From positions 1 through 64,000 of the forward strand of contig NZ_PYOG01000006.1 of NCBI RefSeq assembly GCF_003026815.1: DNA of 64,000 bases, in the 5' to 3' direction. Below the pieces are notes generated by a model that saw nothing but the letters and a program-made list of their open reading frames with translations, ran no database searches and had not been told where the DNA came from. Source of the stretch: Photobacterium damselae (lineage in GTDB: Bacteria > Pseudomonadota > Gammaproteobacteria > Enterobacterales > Vibrionaceae). Both the position numbers and the translations under genes were made by a program. Positions 1 through 8,398 of this stretch are shown here, one piece after another; the first letter of the stretch is position 1, and each line of letters begins with the position of its first letter.

Positions 1-130
1 ACTCCATTTATATTTTGTTTGTGGAGTTTAGCTTTATTGTGATTGTGTACTATGATGATAGTCACATATTAGTAATTTATAAAATAGATATCTAAATGCT
101 GATTACTAGGGATTTAAAATTAATAAATAT

Positions 131-157
131 AAAAAAGGGCTACAGATAATGTAGCCC
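131..157 (-). terminator. Intrinsic terminator of the small secreted-protein genes
   Basis: The inverted repeat GGGCTAC/GTAGCCC (137-157) has a 7-base loop. Read on the minus strand it is followed by a run of six T (131-136). It lies just after the stop of the minus-strand gene at 180. Confidence 0.8.
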
Positions 158-179
158 TATGATAATGAACCTAGTTAAA

Positions 180-449
180 TTAATGGCTTCGCTTCCAACG
201 AGAAATCATTTCATGCGTTACTTCTCGTTCATAACAAATAGGAGAGTAACCGCCAGGCTTGCTCCACGCACTTCTTTTACCACAACGAGACCCATTGCTT
301 GTTACATTGTAAGGGCAAGGACATCGACCTGGATAAGAGCGTATAGATTGCTTGATGATTTCTTGTTTTATTTCTGCATTAGTCTTTGCGCTTACAGATA
401 AAGATGGAAGACTAAGAACGAGAATAATAGTAACTAATATAGATTTCAT
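180..449 (-). CDS. Small secreted Cys-rich protein (unknown function)
   Basis: The product is 89 residues. It begins with a clear Sec signal peptide (MKSILVTIILVLSLPSLSVSA), so the Met at 449 is preferred over the upstream one at 491. The mature part contains the motif RCPCPYN...GSRCGKRSAW..PGGYSPICY, with four cysteines and a Gly/Pro core. I recall this pattern from small uncharacterised secreted proteins of proteobacteria and know of no assigned function. The gene lies 14 bases downstream of another small minus-strand gene and ends at a good terminator, so the two form a short operon. It points away from the prophage late genes and may be a moron or flanking cargo. Periplasmic location is inferred from the signal peptide. 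Confidence 0.7.
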   Translation of the reverse strand: MKSILVTIILVLSLPSLSVSAKTNAEIKQEIIKQSIRSYPGRCPCPYNVTSNGSRCGKRSAWSKPGGYSPICYEREVTHEMISRWKRSH

Positions 450-463
450 GTTAAATATACAAG

Positions 464-670
464 TTAAGATGTATGGCAAGAACTTGAACAATAATAACAG
501 CCATTAGCCTTTGAATAAGTTTTTTTTGCTTCAGTCACAGCTTTGCTACAACTAACAAAATCACCAAGGTAATCTCTATTATGTTCTAAAGGTAGGCGTG
601 TACAGCTTGCGGAATGAACTTCATGATCACCATTTGCTTGAGCATTTTTGTTTACATAGTAATGAGTCAT
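464..670 (-). CDS. Small conserved Cys-rich protein (unknown function)
   Basis: The product is 68 residues starting MTHYYVNKNAQ. An earlier Met at 682 is possible, but GAGA lies just before the 670 start. The layout is HEVHSASC, LPLEHNRDYLGDF, SCSKAV and a C-terminal GCYYCSSSCH, giving six cysteines of which the last four are clustered. This looks like a small stand-alone domain that could bind a metal or form disulfides. It has no signal peptide, so it is probably cytoplasmic. I recognise the pattern as a recurring family of hypothetical proteins but cannot name a function. It is the first gene of a two-gene minus-strand operon and diverges from the Q-like gene. Confidence 0.65.
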   Translation of the reverse strand: MTHYYVNKNAQANGDHEVHSASCTRLPLEHNRDYLGDFVSCSKAVTEAKKTYSKANGCYYCSSSCHTS

Positions 671-881
671 AATATTTCTCATGTTTGATTGAGTGGAGAC
701 AATATTTTGCTGCTATTTATAACTTACTCAATAGTAAATTATCATATATGAGCCAAGCTGCATAATTGAGTTGTAACTTTTTCTATAGTTGCAGGAGATT
801 ATCCTAGCTAATGTCTCATTTATCTTGTTATGTCGCGGTACCATTTGTATCTACTTCGTTTATTAATACATGGAGATACCT

Positions 882-1682
882 ATGAGTAGAGCTGTTGAGT
901 TACTAGCCCGCATGCATGAAGTTCGTAGTATTACTGCAGATGAACATGGTCGGCAGACAATTACTGGTGATGTGATCATTGCTGTTTTTGGTAGAGTGCA
1001 GCACGAAATGCCTTTTGGTATGGATTTACTCATGGCTAAGTATGTTCATGATGCTCAGGCATTTAATCGGTTAGTGGATCGTATTACGGTTTCTGTTCAA
1101 GGTGAGCCATTAAAACGAAAAGATTTAGCTATTGCTCTTGGTTGTGTTGCATTAGATGTGTTTTGTGATAAGCCCGTCGCTAGTCAACAACGTCAACTGA
1201 CATCACTGTGGCGTAAATACAGTACACAAGCCAAGCGAAGTCATAAACTCGTTAAACGTTGGGAGTGTCAGCTCAAGAATATCGAACGAGAGTTAGACTA
1301 TTGTGAGACGATATCTGCTGAAGACCGAATAAATGCTCGAATATCTAATATTGAATCGTTAATCATCAAGGAACGTCGTCGCTTGGATGAATTCGCTCAA
1401 AGTCAGGGACTGTCAAAGTCTATTTGTCCTCGTTGTAGCGGTACCGGTTTTACTCAAACTACACAATGTCCTTCATGTGATGGTAAAGGTTCGTTTACGC
1501 CAACGCTTGATAATATTCGCCAACATTTACGCCATATAGGACTTGCTAGAGTGAGTGATAAGCTATGGGATGGAGAGCTTAAACCATGGTTTGATAAATG
1601 CTTAACAATGATGCATCGAGAGGCAGGAGAAGCCACTTGCGAATTAACTAATCAGTTAAATAAAGAAAAATCAATAGTATAA
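882..1682 (+). CDS. Phage late antitermination protein, Q-like (Antiterm family)
   Basis: The product is 266 residues. The start at 882 follows TGGAGA at 871-876, which serves as ribosome site and makes the upstream ATG at 870 unlikely. The middle is helical. From about residue 185 there is a DnaJ-like zinc-binding pair, CPRCSGTGF and CPSCDGKGSF, followed by a C-terminal helical domain. A CxxCxGxG finger inside a protein of this size next to lysis genes is the signature of the phage 82 Q/Antiterm family, which loads on paused RNA polymerase and lets it read through terminators of the late operon. The position fits: lysis, packaging and structural genes all follow on the same strand, and strong terminators lie between several of them. 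The call rests on motif and context. Confidence 0.8.
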   Translation: MSRAVELLARMHEVRSITADEHGRQTITGDVIIAVFGRVQHEMPFGMDLLMAKYVHDAQAFNRLVDRITVSVQGEPLKRKDLAIALGCVALDVFCDKPVASQQRQLTSLWRKYSTQAKRSHKLVKRWECQLKNIERELDYCETISAEDRINARISNIESLIIKERRRLDEFAQSQGLSKSICPRCSGTGFTQTTQCPSCDGKGSFTPTLDNIRQHLRHIGLARVSDKLWDGELKPWFDKCLTMMHREAGEATCELTNQLNKEKSIV

Positions 1683-1743
1683 TCTAATTCCCTTGATAGA
1701 ATAGTTATAGATAATTAGTTTGTGTGTTTTATACAAGGGATAT

Positions 1744-2337
1744 ATGAAACTAAAGTTTATAGATAGCGCTACCTTCATAGCGATTTTCGCAAGTTATTTC
1801 TACTGTATTGATACAGTTTATACCAATGGGTATTTAAGCGTATTTGGATTAGATAATGATTTGCTTGAAAGAAATTTTCACCAGGTGATTTATTCTGGAT
1901 TTATGAGGGCTTATCATGGAATATTCTTAGGTGTTGGTTCGTTATTTTTGGTTTTTTCCGTTCTAGCGTTATGTAAATTAAACATAAACTTTGATTTTAA
2001 TCCATGGAGAAAAGCAGTTTTTTGGTTCTCTGCTATGATATTTATGTTTGGTCTGATATATGTTTTATCTCATTACGAGAGTAATGGTATAGACGATGCT
2101 AAAAAATGGAAGAAAGAAATTGCAAAGGGTCATTCTTCCGTTGTGACGATTGATAAATATAAAAATGAATTGGCTTATTTATATTGTGGTTCTAAGAATT
2201 GTGCTGGATATGACATAAAAGAGCAAAAGATAATATACTTCCCTCAGACAATATTAGCTATTAGAAATAAAAACATAACGATAAAAGCAATCGAACGTAA
2301 AGGTAAAACAGCCAGTCTTGACCCTACCACAAACTAA
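1744..2337 (+). CDS. Membrane protein between Q and lysis genes (unknown)
   Basis: The product is 197 residues. The start at 1744 has AAGGGA four bases upstream; an upstream GTG has no such site. Hydrophobic stretches lie near residues 5-25, 50-75 and 85-107, followed by a soluble tail of about 85 residues with YCGSKNCAGYD, a possible disulfide or metal pair. I do not recognise the family. The gene has low GC, and a terminator follows within 25 bases of its stop, so it looks like an independent cargo gene (moron) inserted between the antiterminator and the holin. A role in superinfection exclusion would be plausible for a prophage membrane protein in this position, but nothing in the sequence proves it. 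Confidence 0.7.
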   Translation: MKLKFIDSATFIAIFASYFYCIDTVYTNGYLSVFGLDNDLLERNFHQVIYSGFMRAYHGIFLGVGSLFLVFSVLALCKLNINFDFNPWRKAVFWFSAMIFMFGLIYVLSHYESNGIDDAKKWKKEIAKGHSSVVTIDKYKNELAYLYCGSKNCAGYDIKEQKIIYFPQTILAIRNKNITIKAIERKGKTASLDPTTN

Positions 2338-2359
2338 GGTAATCTATATTAATCATGCC

Positions 2360-2387
2360 AAGCCTCGATTATTTATCGGGGCTTTTT
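2360..2387 (+). terminator. Intrinsic terminator before the holin
   Basis: AAGCCTCGAT pairs with ATCGGGGCTT (one G-T pair, 10 bp) around a 5-base loop and is followed by T residues. It ends about 18 bases before the holin start, so expression of the lysis genes probably needs Q read-through. Confidence 0.85.
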
Positions 2388-2404
2388 CATATCTGGAATT
2401 TTTT

Positions 2405-2650
2405 ATGTTTGATAGATCAACACTTGCTATCAGTGCCGGAACGGGTACTGTAATTGGTATCGGTGCTACCAAGTCCATTGAAAATGTTCAATCATTGCTA
2501 AATAGTAGTTTAGACCAAATTATACATGGTCAATTTACTTGGTATGGCAGTGATATTGGAATGGTTGTAGGTATTATCCTTTCTCTTATCGGCATCGTAG
2601 TGACTATTTATCGTATTCGAGTCACTAAAAGTATTCGTGATGCGTTATAA
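2405..2650 (+). CDS. Holin
   Basis: The product is 81 residues starting MFDRSTLAISAG; CTGGAA upstream serves as ribosome site. It has a weakly hydrophobic Gly-rich N-terminal segment (SAGTGTVIGIGA, about residues 8-20) and a strong transmembrane helix near residues 48-70 (MVVGIILSLIGIVVTIYRI), ending with a basic tail RIRVTKSIRDAL. Size, topology and basic tail fit phage holins that make the inner-membrane lesion releasing or activating the endolysin. The stop overlaps the endolysin start by 11 bases, which indicates translational coupling. Family assignment to a particular holin class is not possible by eye. Confidence 0.75.
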   Translation: MFDRSTLAISAGTGTVIGIGATKSIENVQSLLNSSLDQIIHGQFTWYGSDIGMVVGIILSLIGIVVTIYRIRVTKSIRDAL

Positions 2651-3185
2651 CAAACTTACTGCAAAGATTTTAGCTGGTGCAATTGCTTTGACGGGGGGAT
2701 TTGAGGGTTATCGTCACTATGCTTATCAAGATAGTGGTGGGGTATGGACAGCCTGTTTTGGTGAAACTGAGAGAATACATCCAGGCGATCAATTCACTAT
2801 CTCTGAATGTGAAACGATGTTGGCCACATCACTTGATAAACATAACGCACCTATTCGTAAAATTCCTCAACAATTACCTCTTTCTGTCCATCTAGCTGCT
2901 TTAGACATGTCCTACAATATTGGCATATCTGCTTTTGAACACTCGACAATGTATCGCTACTTACTTAATGGCGATTATCCTAGTGCCTGCCGTCAGATTT
3001 CTCGTTGGCGTTTTGTTGCAGGTAAAGACTGCGCAATTAAGCGCAATAACTGTTATGGGATCGTAAAACGCAGAGAATTAGTTCAAAAGTTATGTCTTGG
3101 AAAGATAACCATTAATGATGCTCTTATCCAAATAGGACAGGAGCCGCTGGATGAAGATATTTTGAGACAGATGAATGCTGATTAG
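2640..3185 (+). CDS. Endolysin, T4/P22-type lysozyme (GH24) with SAR-like N-terminus
   Basis: The product is 181 residues. The ATG at 2640 is chosen over the GTG at 2637. The catalytic triad pattern E-x8-D-x5-T is seen in FEGYRHYAYQDSGGVWTACF (Glu, Asp and, five residues on, Thr), which is the GH24 lysozyme signature. The enzyme cleaves the glycan strands of peptidoglycan. The N-terminus AKILAGAIALTGG is a weakly hydrophobic Gly/Ala-rich stretch typical of signal-arrest-release endolysins, which are exported by Sec and released when the membrane is depolarised. Later cysteines (CRQISRW, KDCAIKRNNCYG) could form regulatory disulfides. It sits between the holin and the spanins, overlapping both. 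Confidence 0.9.
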   Translation: MRYNKLTAKILAGAIALTGGFEGYRHYAYQDSGGVWTACFGETERIHPGDQFTISECETMLATSLDKHNAPIRKIPQQLPLSVHLAALDMSYNIGISAFEHSTMYRYLLNGDYPSACRQISRWRFVAGKDCAIKRNNCYGIVKRRELVQKLCLGKITINDALIQIGQEPLDEDILRQMNAD

Positions 3186-3540
3186 TCGAATCAAAACCAT
3201 AGTTATAGTTTTGCTCGGTGTATCAATGGCAATAACAGTCTTTCAGCTAAAACGAATTACAGCCTCCTTTGAAGAGCAAAAACAAGAAATGGCCTCGTTA
3301 CATTATCAGTTGGCCACAACTCAAACTATTAAAGATTCTCAATCAAAACAAATTTCGCAATTGGTTCAAGAGCGTAATGAACTGTCTACGTTACTTCAAG
3401 CTCGTGTAGAGGAACAAAACAGTGAACGAGAACGGTTATCTCAAAATATTGCGGTGCTTAAGAAAGAGCTATCGGATAACCAATCTTTCAATACTCCTTA
3501 TCCTAAGTCTGTTCTTAAGCGGTTGCGTCAGTCCTACTAA
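3175..3540 (+). CDS. Rz-like inner-membrane spanin subunit
   Basis: The product is 121 residues. An N-terminal membrane anchor (IKTIVIVLLGVSMAITVFQL, about residues 6-25) is followed by a long charged coiled coil (residues 30-105) rich in Gln, Glu and Lys. This is the layout of the i-spanin Rz, which with Rz1 links inner and outer membrane and fuses them in the last step of lysis. It overlaps the endolysin by 11 bases, and Rz1 is nested in another frame at its 3' end, as in lambda-like lysis cassettes. Confidence 0.85.
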   Translation: MLISRIKTIVIVLLGVSMAITVFQLKRITASFEEQKQEMASLHYQLATTQTIKDSQSKQISQLVQERNELSTLLQARVEEQNSERERLSQNIAVLKKELSDNQSFNTPYPKSVLKRLRQSY

Positions 3541-3739
3541 GGTTATTACTAAAACTGATACGATCTACGTACTACCGCCTGTCGGCCTTGTTATTCCATG
3601 TCATAAGCCAACAGTTACTGCAAAAACGCCAGCTCAACTGCCGGCAGACGTATTAAGATTGAAGTCCGCATTAAAAGAGTGTGCGCAATACGTTGATGAT
3701 TATCTTAATTGGCGCAAAGTAAAAGAGACATCTAACTAA
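3422..3739 (+). CDS. Rz1-like outer-membrane lipoprotein spanin
   Basis: The product is up to 105 residues and starts with GTG inside the Rz gene in a different frame. The signal peptide ILLILSLFLSGC ends in a lipobox (LSGC), after which the mature protein begins CVSPTKVITKTDTIYVLPP, a Pro-containing stretch. Rz1 proteins are small outer-membrane lipoproteins that bind the C-terminus of Rz. The C-terminal extension (about residues 65-105, with KECAQYVDDYLNW) is longer than lambda Rz1 but common in two-gene spanins. The exact start is uncertain, because the stretch before the signal peptide is long. Confidence 0.8.
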   Translation: MNENGYLKILRCLRKSYRITNLSILLILSLFLSGCVSPTKVITKTDTIYVLPPVGLVIPCHKPTVTAKTPAQLPADVLRLKSALKECAQYVDDYLNWRKVKETSN

Positions 3740-3832
3740 CCACTAATGATGAATGAGCATTACTCAGGGCTCTTATGAGTGTCATCGATAATATTTCCTC
3801 CAAATATCCTCTTTCCTTTCTGAGTTACCATC

Positions 3833-4006
3833 ATGACTATGAATATAAAAACAGGTCGAGTTGCGAAAGTTAAAAAGCAACAAGGTTTACTTGTACGAGT
3901 AATGCTAACTAATGGTGTTGAAATAGACGTCAAAGCGCCTTATGAGATTAAAATCGGTGACTGGATTATAGAAGGAGAATTTAGTAGAGAACTAGCAGCT
4001 AAGTAG
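3833..4006 (+). CDS. Small phage protein, 57 residues (unknown)
   Basis: This short open frame reads MTMNIKTGRVAKVKKQQG and ends in SRELAAK. It lies between Rz1 and the terminase small subunit and ends 11 bases before the terminase ATG at 4018. The composition (alternating Val/Ile and charged residues, one IGDWII segment) suggests a small beta-barrel, but I do not recognise a family. No convincing ribosome site is seen (CATC before the ATG). Coding is supported by its fit in the tightly packed operon and by protein-like composition. Confidence 0.55.
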   Translation: MTMNIKTGRVAKVKKQQGLLVRVMLTNGVEIDVKAPYEIKIGDWIIEGEFSRELAAK

Positions 4007-4017
4007 TAGTGAATGGT

Positions 4018-4815
4018 ATGGCTAAAGACTGGAGTCAATTACAACAGCAGTTTCTTATCGACAATGCTAGAACTGGTATTACTGCTAAAGATTGGTGTGA
4101 ACGACAAGGGCTTAATTATCAATCTGCTCGTCGTTACATCAAAGTGCGCACTGCGCAAAAACATAGTGCGCATTCTGCGCAAAGAACAGCGCATGACAAA
4201 ACTGTGCGCAAAGCAAATAAGACTTCAAAGCATTCAAAAGGAAATCGAGATAATAAGAATCGGCTCGGAAGAGACAGTAAAGGTCGATTTACTGAAGGTA
4301 ATCCAGGTAATACGAATATCCCAACAAACGCATTTGAGAAAGGTAACCAATACTCAAGAAAGCATGGCGGTTATGCGACACGTTTCGATGATTGTTCCTT
4401 ATTTGATGATGCAGTTGAAATGTCACTGCAAGAAGAGCTTATTCTTTGTCGCGCTCGTGCTCTTAGTTGTATTGATACGATGAAACTAATCCGAATTGAT
4501 TTAAAAAATGCTACATCAGTTGAACAACGTATTGAGCTTTACAATGCGATTGCTAGCACAGAGCAAGCACTAGACAAAAATGTTATTCGTATTGAATCCA
4601 TCACAAAAACATTATCGTCTATCCGTATTGATGATGTTAACGAATATAAAATTATTGCTGATACATCCCGAATTGAAGCAGCTACGAATAAACTCAACCT
4701 TGAGTCAGATAAACTAGCTAAAGATGGTAAAGGCTCGATAACTCCTATCTCTGAAATGATTTCTGAGCTGCAAGAAATGGGCAGTGATGGTCTTATGAGC
4801 AATATTGATGAATAA
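4018..4815 (+). CDS. Terminase small subunit (TerS)
   Basis: The product is 265 residues. A GTG at 4009 is an alternative start, but the ATG gives the expected beginning MAKDWSQLQQQFL. The N-terminus contains a helix-turn-helix (about residues 8-40, GITAKDWCERQGLNYQSARRY) like the DNA-binding domain of terminase small subunits. Next come a basic linker (residues 45-100, GRDSKGRFTEGNPGN) typical of phage packaging proteins, then a helical oligomerisation part. It recognises the packaging site and stimulates TerL. Repeated TGCGCA motifs lie inside the gene and could be the pac site. The stop overlaps the TerL start. Confidence 0.85.
   Translation: MAKDWSQLQQQFLIDNARTGITAKDWCERQGLNYQSARRYIKVRTAQKHSAHSAQRTAHDKTVRKANKTSKHSKGNRDNKNRLGRDSKGRFTEGNPGNTNIPTNAFEKGNQYSRKHGGYATRFDDCSLFDDAVEMSLQEELILCRARALSCIDTMKLIRIDLKNATSVEQRIELYNAIASTEQALDKNVIRIESITKTLSSIRIDDVNEYKIIADTSRIEAATNKLNLESDKLAKDGKGSITPISEMISELQEMGSDGLMSNIDE
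4145..4210. repeat. Cluster of TGCGCA palindromes inside terS (candidate pac)
   Basis: TGCGCA occurs at 4145, 4152, 4167, 4176 and 4205, with a one-base variant (AGCGCA) at 4188: six copies in 66 bases of AT-rich sequence. In P22-like phages pac lies within the small terminase gene, so a packaging recognition site is a reasonable inference. The encoded peptide is repetitive as a result (SAHSAQRTAH). Confidence 0.6.
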
Positions 4816-6472
4816 CCCAGAGAATATTGCTTATATCAAAGCAAGGGTGGGTAATAAGTGGTGGCGTTTAAATAACCTTTATAAGATTGAAAATGAAGAT
4901 GGCCAACTCGTCACCTTCAAATTACGCCCTGCTCAAGCATTGCTGTTTAAAATGATGGGGCGAAAAAACATCATCCTTAAAGCGCGTCAATTAGGGTTTT
5001 CATCAGCGATTGATATTTACCTTCTTGATGAAGCTCTATGGCATAAGAATCTTAAATGCGGAATTATTGCGCAAGACCAAGGCGCTGCAGGTGAGATCTT
5101 CCGTACCAAAATAGAAATCCCATTTGATAACCTTCCTATATGGCTTAAAGCTGAGTTTCCCATAGAGAGTCGTCGTTCTGGAGCTAATGGTGGCTATATT
5201 TTGTTTAAAAATGGTTCATCAATCCAATGTGCGACTAGTTTCCGTTCAGGAACGGTCCAACGACTCCATATTTCGGAGCATGGAAAAATCTGTGCAAAGT
5301 ATCCACAAAAAGCCAAAGAAGTAAAAACAGGTACCTTAAACACGATACACCAAAAGGCTATTTGTTTTATTGAAAGTACAGCTGAGGGCGTCGGTGGTGA
5401 TTTTCATTCGATGTGTGTTCGTTCTCTGGATTTGTTTAATTCAGGTGAAGTCATTGGTGATATGGATTATAGGTTTCATTTCTTTGCGTGGTTCCAAGAT
5501 CCTAAGTATGCAGCGGCATTGCCGAAATCAGGGTTGCAGTTAAGCAAGCACCATCAAGAATATTTTGCAGCAGTCGAGGCGGCGATGAACGTCATTCTCA
5601 CTGATGAGCAAAAGCAGTGGTACATCAACAAAGAAATTGAACAAGGGGAGGAAATTAAGCAAGAGTTTCCATCTACACCTCAAGAGGCATTTCTTACTTC
5701 TGGTCGAAGGGTCTTTGATGCAATCAAAGTAATGAATGCAGAAGCTTATACATGTAAGCCATTGATTATCTATGACGTAGAGCCTGTTATGGGTAAAAAA
5801 ACAAAGGCTCAGTCCATGCGAAATGCCGAAAATGAAATGTTACAGCGTAGTTTATTAAATATGCTGCTTGTATGGGAACTTCCTGATATGGAGGAAGATT
5901 ATGCAATCGGCGTTGATATTGCTGAAGGACTTGAGCATAACGACCGCAGTAGCTTTGATATCGTTAAGAGATCTACAGGAGAGCAAGTTGCACATTGGTT
6001 TGGTTATCTCGATACCGAACTCTTTGCTTCACTCGTTCGTCATATTGGGCTGATGTATAATACGGCCTTTGTTGGTCCTGAACGAAATAATCATGGTCAT
6101 GCATTTATTCAAGCTTTTAGAGATATTTATCCAGTAAGACGTATCTATCAAGAGCAGTATATTGACCGTGACAATAATAACGACACACCTAAGCTGGGTT
6201 GGCTTACAACCAAACAATCTAAGCCAATTATTATCGAAGGGCTTAAGGAATTACTCCGAACTCAATCATCTGGCGTTCGCTGGATAGGTACCATTTCTGA
6301 ACTTAATTCGTATGTTTATGATGCAAAAGGCAGCATGAATGCACAAGCTGGTTGTTTTGATGATCAGGTCATGAGCTATGCCATTGCTCAAGAAATGCGA
6401 GCTCGGATGCCTGCAACAGTAAAACGTAAACAAAATAATCACCGAGCATCAAATCATTGGATGACAAAATAA
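4808..6472 (+). CDS. Terminase large subunit (TerL)
   Basis: The product is 554 residues starting MNNPENIAY; the TTG at 4805 is rejected. The ATPase half has an adenine-binding/Walker A region RKNIILKARQLGFSS (near residue 55) and a Walker B-like LHISEHGKI followed by a segment ending ESTAEGVGG, a coupling motif. The nuclease half has Asp-rich motifs YAIGVDIAEG and CFDDQVMSYA near the C-terminus, as in RNase H-fold terminase nucleases. It translocates DNA into the prohead and cuts the concatemer. It overlaps terS (ATGAATAA) and its stop overlaps the portal start (TAATG). Length fits the family. Confidence 0.93.
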   Translation: MNNPENIAYIKARVGNKWWRLNNLYKIENEDGQLVTFKLRPAQALLFKMMGRKNIILKARQLGFSSAIDIYLLDEALWHKNLKCGIIAQDQGAAGEIFRTKIEIPFDNLPIWLKAEFPIESRRSGANGGYILFKNGSSIQCATSFRSGTVQRLHISEHGKICAKYPQKAKEVKTGTLNTIHQKAICFIESTAEGVGGDFHSMCVRSLDLFNSGEVIGDMDYRFHFFAWFQDPKYAAALPKSGLQLSKHHQEYFAAVEAAMNVILTDEQKQWYINKEIEQGEEIKQEFPSTPQEAFLTSGRRVFDAIKVMNAEAYTCKPLIIYDVEPVMGKKTKAQSMRNAENEMLQRSLLNMLLVWELPDMEEDYAIGVDIAEGLEHNDRSSFDIVKRSTGEQVAHWFGYLDTELFASLVRHIGLMYNTAFVGPERNNHGHAFIQAFRDIYPVRRIYQEQYIDRDNNNDTPKLGWLTTKQSKPIIIEGLKELLRTQSSGVRWIGTISELNSYVYDAKGSMNAQAGCFDDQVMSYAIAQEMRARMPATVKRKQNNHRASNHWMTK

Positions 6473-8388
6473 TGATGATACAAACCAAAGTAGATCAAAA
6501 AAAACTACTCCAAATTATGGCTGATATTGATGCTCAACCCGATTGGCGTAGCTTGGCAAATAAAGCTTGTTCTTATTACGATGGAGATCAATTAGCTCCT
6601 GAAGTTATTTCTATTCTTAAAGAGCGTAATCAGCCAAGAACAACACATAACCTTATCAAGCCAACGATTAACGGCGTGTTGGGGATGGAAGCTAAAACTC
6701 GCACTGATTTGCTTGTAACTGCCGATGATCCAGATGATGAGATGGAACAACTTGCTGAGGCGATTAATGCTGAGTTCTCTGATGTATGCCGTTTAGCTCG
6801 TTTAGATAAGGCTCGTTCTGATGCTTATGCTTCTCAGATTAAGTCAGGTATTGGCTTTGTTGAGGTCTTTCGTAACCCTGATTTGTTTGGTTCAAAGTAT
6901 AAGATTAAAAATGTTCCTCGTGATGAAATCTTTTGGGATTGGTTATCAACCGAGTGTGATTGGTCTGATGCTCGTTGGGTTATGCGCCGTCGTTGGATTG
7001 ATACTGATGAACTCATTTCATTAATACCAGGTAAAGCTGAAATCATTAAAAATGCAGCAAACTGTTGGCATAATTTTGTCGATGTCGATCATATTGATGG
7101 TATGGACTCAAACTTATTGAGTGCTTATAACGAGTATCAATCATGGAGTAGAGAGGATAGTGAGTGGTTAAGTGGTAACCGTCAGCGCATTCGTCTACAA
7201 ATCATCTATTACCGTAAGATTGAGCGTAAGCCAGTTATAGAGTTATCAGATGGTCGTATCATTGAGTACCAGTCGCAGAATATTGCACATGTAACGGCTG
7301 TCGCTATGGGAAAAGTAAAATTACAGATGGCCCAAGCATCAACCATTATAGAAAGCTGGTATGCAGGACCTCATCATCTCGGTGATAAGTTATGTGATGC
7401 ACCTTATGGTATGTTTCCGATTGTCCCATTCTGGGGGTATCGTAAAGACAGTAGTGGTGAACCATATGGTTTAGTTGCCGATGCTATTCCAGCTCAAGAT
7501 GAAGTGAACTTTCGTCGTATTCGATTAACTTGGTTGCTGCAGGCTAAACGTGTCTTAATGGATGAAGACGCAACGAATATGTCAGATAGAGCAGTTCAAG
7601 AAGAAGTTGAACGTCCTGATGGTTTAATAAAGCTAAATCCTGATAGACGTAATCAAAAATCAATGAGTGAAGTATTTCAAGTTCAGCAAGACTTTAATAT
7701 CGCTAGCCAGCAATTTTCTGTGATGCAAGAATCGATGAAATTGATCCAAGATGCCATGGGTGTTTACTCATCATTTCTTGGCCAGGATGGAGGACAAAAA
7801 TCAGGTGTTGCTATTGCTAACTTGGTAGAACAAGGCGCTACAACCTTAGCTGAAATTAATGATAACTATCGCTTTGCTTGTCAGCTAGTCGGAGAGTTGA
7901 TCTTAGGTTATATCCTAAATGACATGAAAGGACGTCGAAATTATAAGTTGATTATAAATCGCGATGATAAATCTAAGCGGAAGCCTATTGTGATTAATGA
8001 AGAAACAGAACAGGGCTTGAATAATGATGTGACAAGATTACGAGCGCATATAGCTTTAGCACCAATTCAACAGACTGCAGCATATAAATCACAACTTGCT
8101 GAACGAATGATGCAAATAACATCGCAGCTACCTCCTGAGGTACAAAGCACTGTCATTGATTTAGTACTAGAACTCAGTGATGTACCGAATAAGAGTGAAT
8201 TTATGGAGCGTGTTAGAAAAGCTCTTGGGGTGGGAAAAGACCCTGAAGATATGACGCCAGAAGAGCAAAAAGCGGCTTTGGAACAACAGCAACAAGAGCA
8301 AGCCCAACAAAAATTAATGATGAGAGAGCTAATTGCTCGAGTCAGTAAGATTGAGGCAGAAGCTACAGCGAGTAGCCTCATTGGCTGA
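6472..8388 (+). CDS. Portal protein, P22-like
   Basis: The product is 638 residues. The start at 6472 is part of TAATG at the end of terL. The N-terminal part contains QPRTTHNLIKPTINGVLGME and then SGIGFVEVFRNP, RDEIFWDW and YGMFPIVPFWGYR, the pattern of the P22-type portal family. The centre has MGVYSSFLGQDG and SGVAIANLVEQG, as in the crown/stem region. The C-terminus is a Gln/Glu-rich coiled coil (EQQQQEQAQQ). Twelve copies form the vertex ring through which DNA is packed and ejected. The coding frame stops at SSLIG, and a coiled-coil-like open frame continues at once in the +1 frame (see 8399). Confidence 0.9.
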   Translation: MMIQTKVDQKKLLQIMADIDAQPDWRSLANKACSYYDGDQLAPEVISILKERNQPRTTHNLIKPTINGVLGMEAKTRTDLLVTADDPDDEMEQLAEAINAEFSDVCRLARLDKARSDAYASQIKSGIGFVEVFRNPDLFGSKYKIKNVPRDEIFWDWLSTECDWSDARWVMRRRWIDTDELISLIPGKAEIIKNAANCWHNFVDVDHIDGMDSNLLSAYNEYQSWSREDSEWLSGNRQRIRLQIIYYRKIERKPVIELSDGRIIEYQSQNIAHVTAVAMGKVKLQMAQASTIIESWYAGPHHLGDKLCDAPYGMFPIVPFWGYRKDSSGEPYGLVADAIPAQDEVNFRRIRLTWLLQAKRVLMDEDATNMSDRAVQEEVERPDGLIKLNPDRRNQKSMSEVFQVQQDFNIASQQFSVMQESMKLIQDAMGVYSSFLGQDGGQKSGVAIANLVEQGATTLAEINDNYRFACQLVGELILGYILNDMKGRRNYKLIINRDDKSKRKPIVINEETEQGLNNDVTRLRAHIALAPIQQTAAYKSQLAERMMQITSQLPPEVQSTVIDLVLELSDVPNKSEFMERVRKALGVGKDPEDMTPEEQKAALEQQQQEQAQQKLMMRELIARVSKIEAEATASSLIG

Positions 8389-8398
8389 AAAGGAACGG

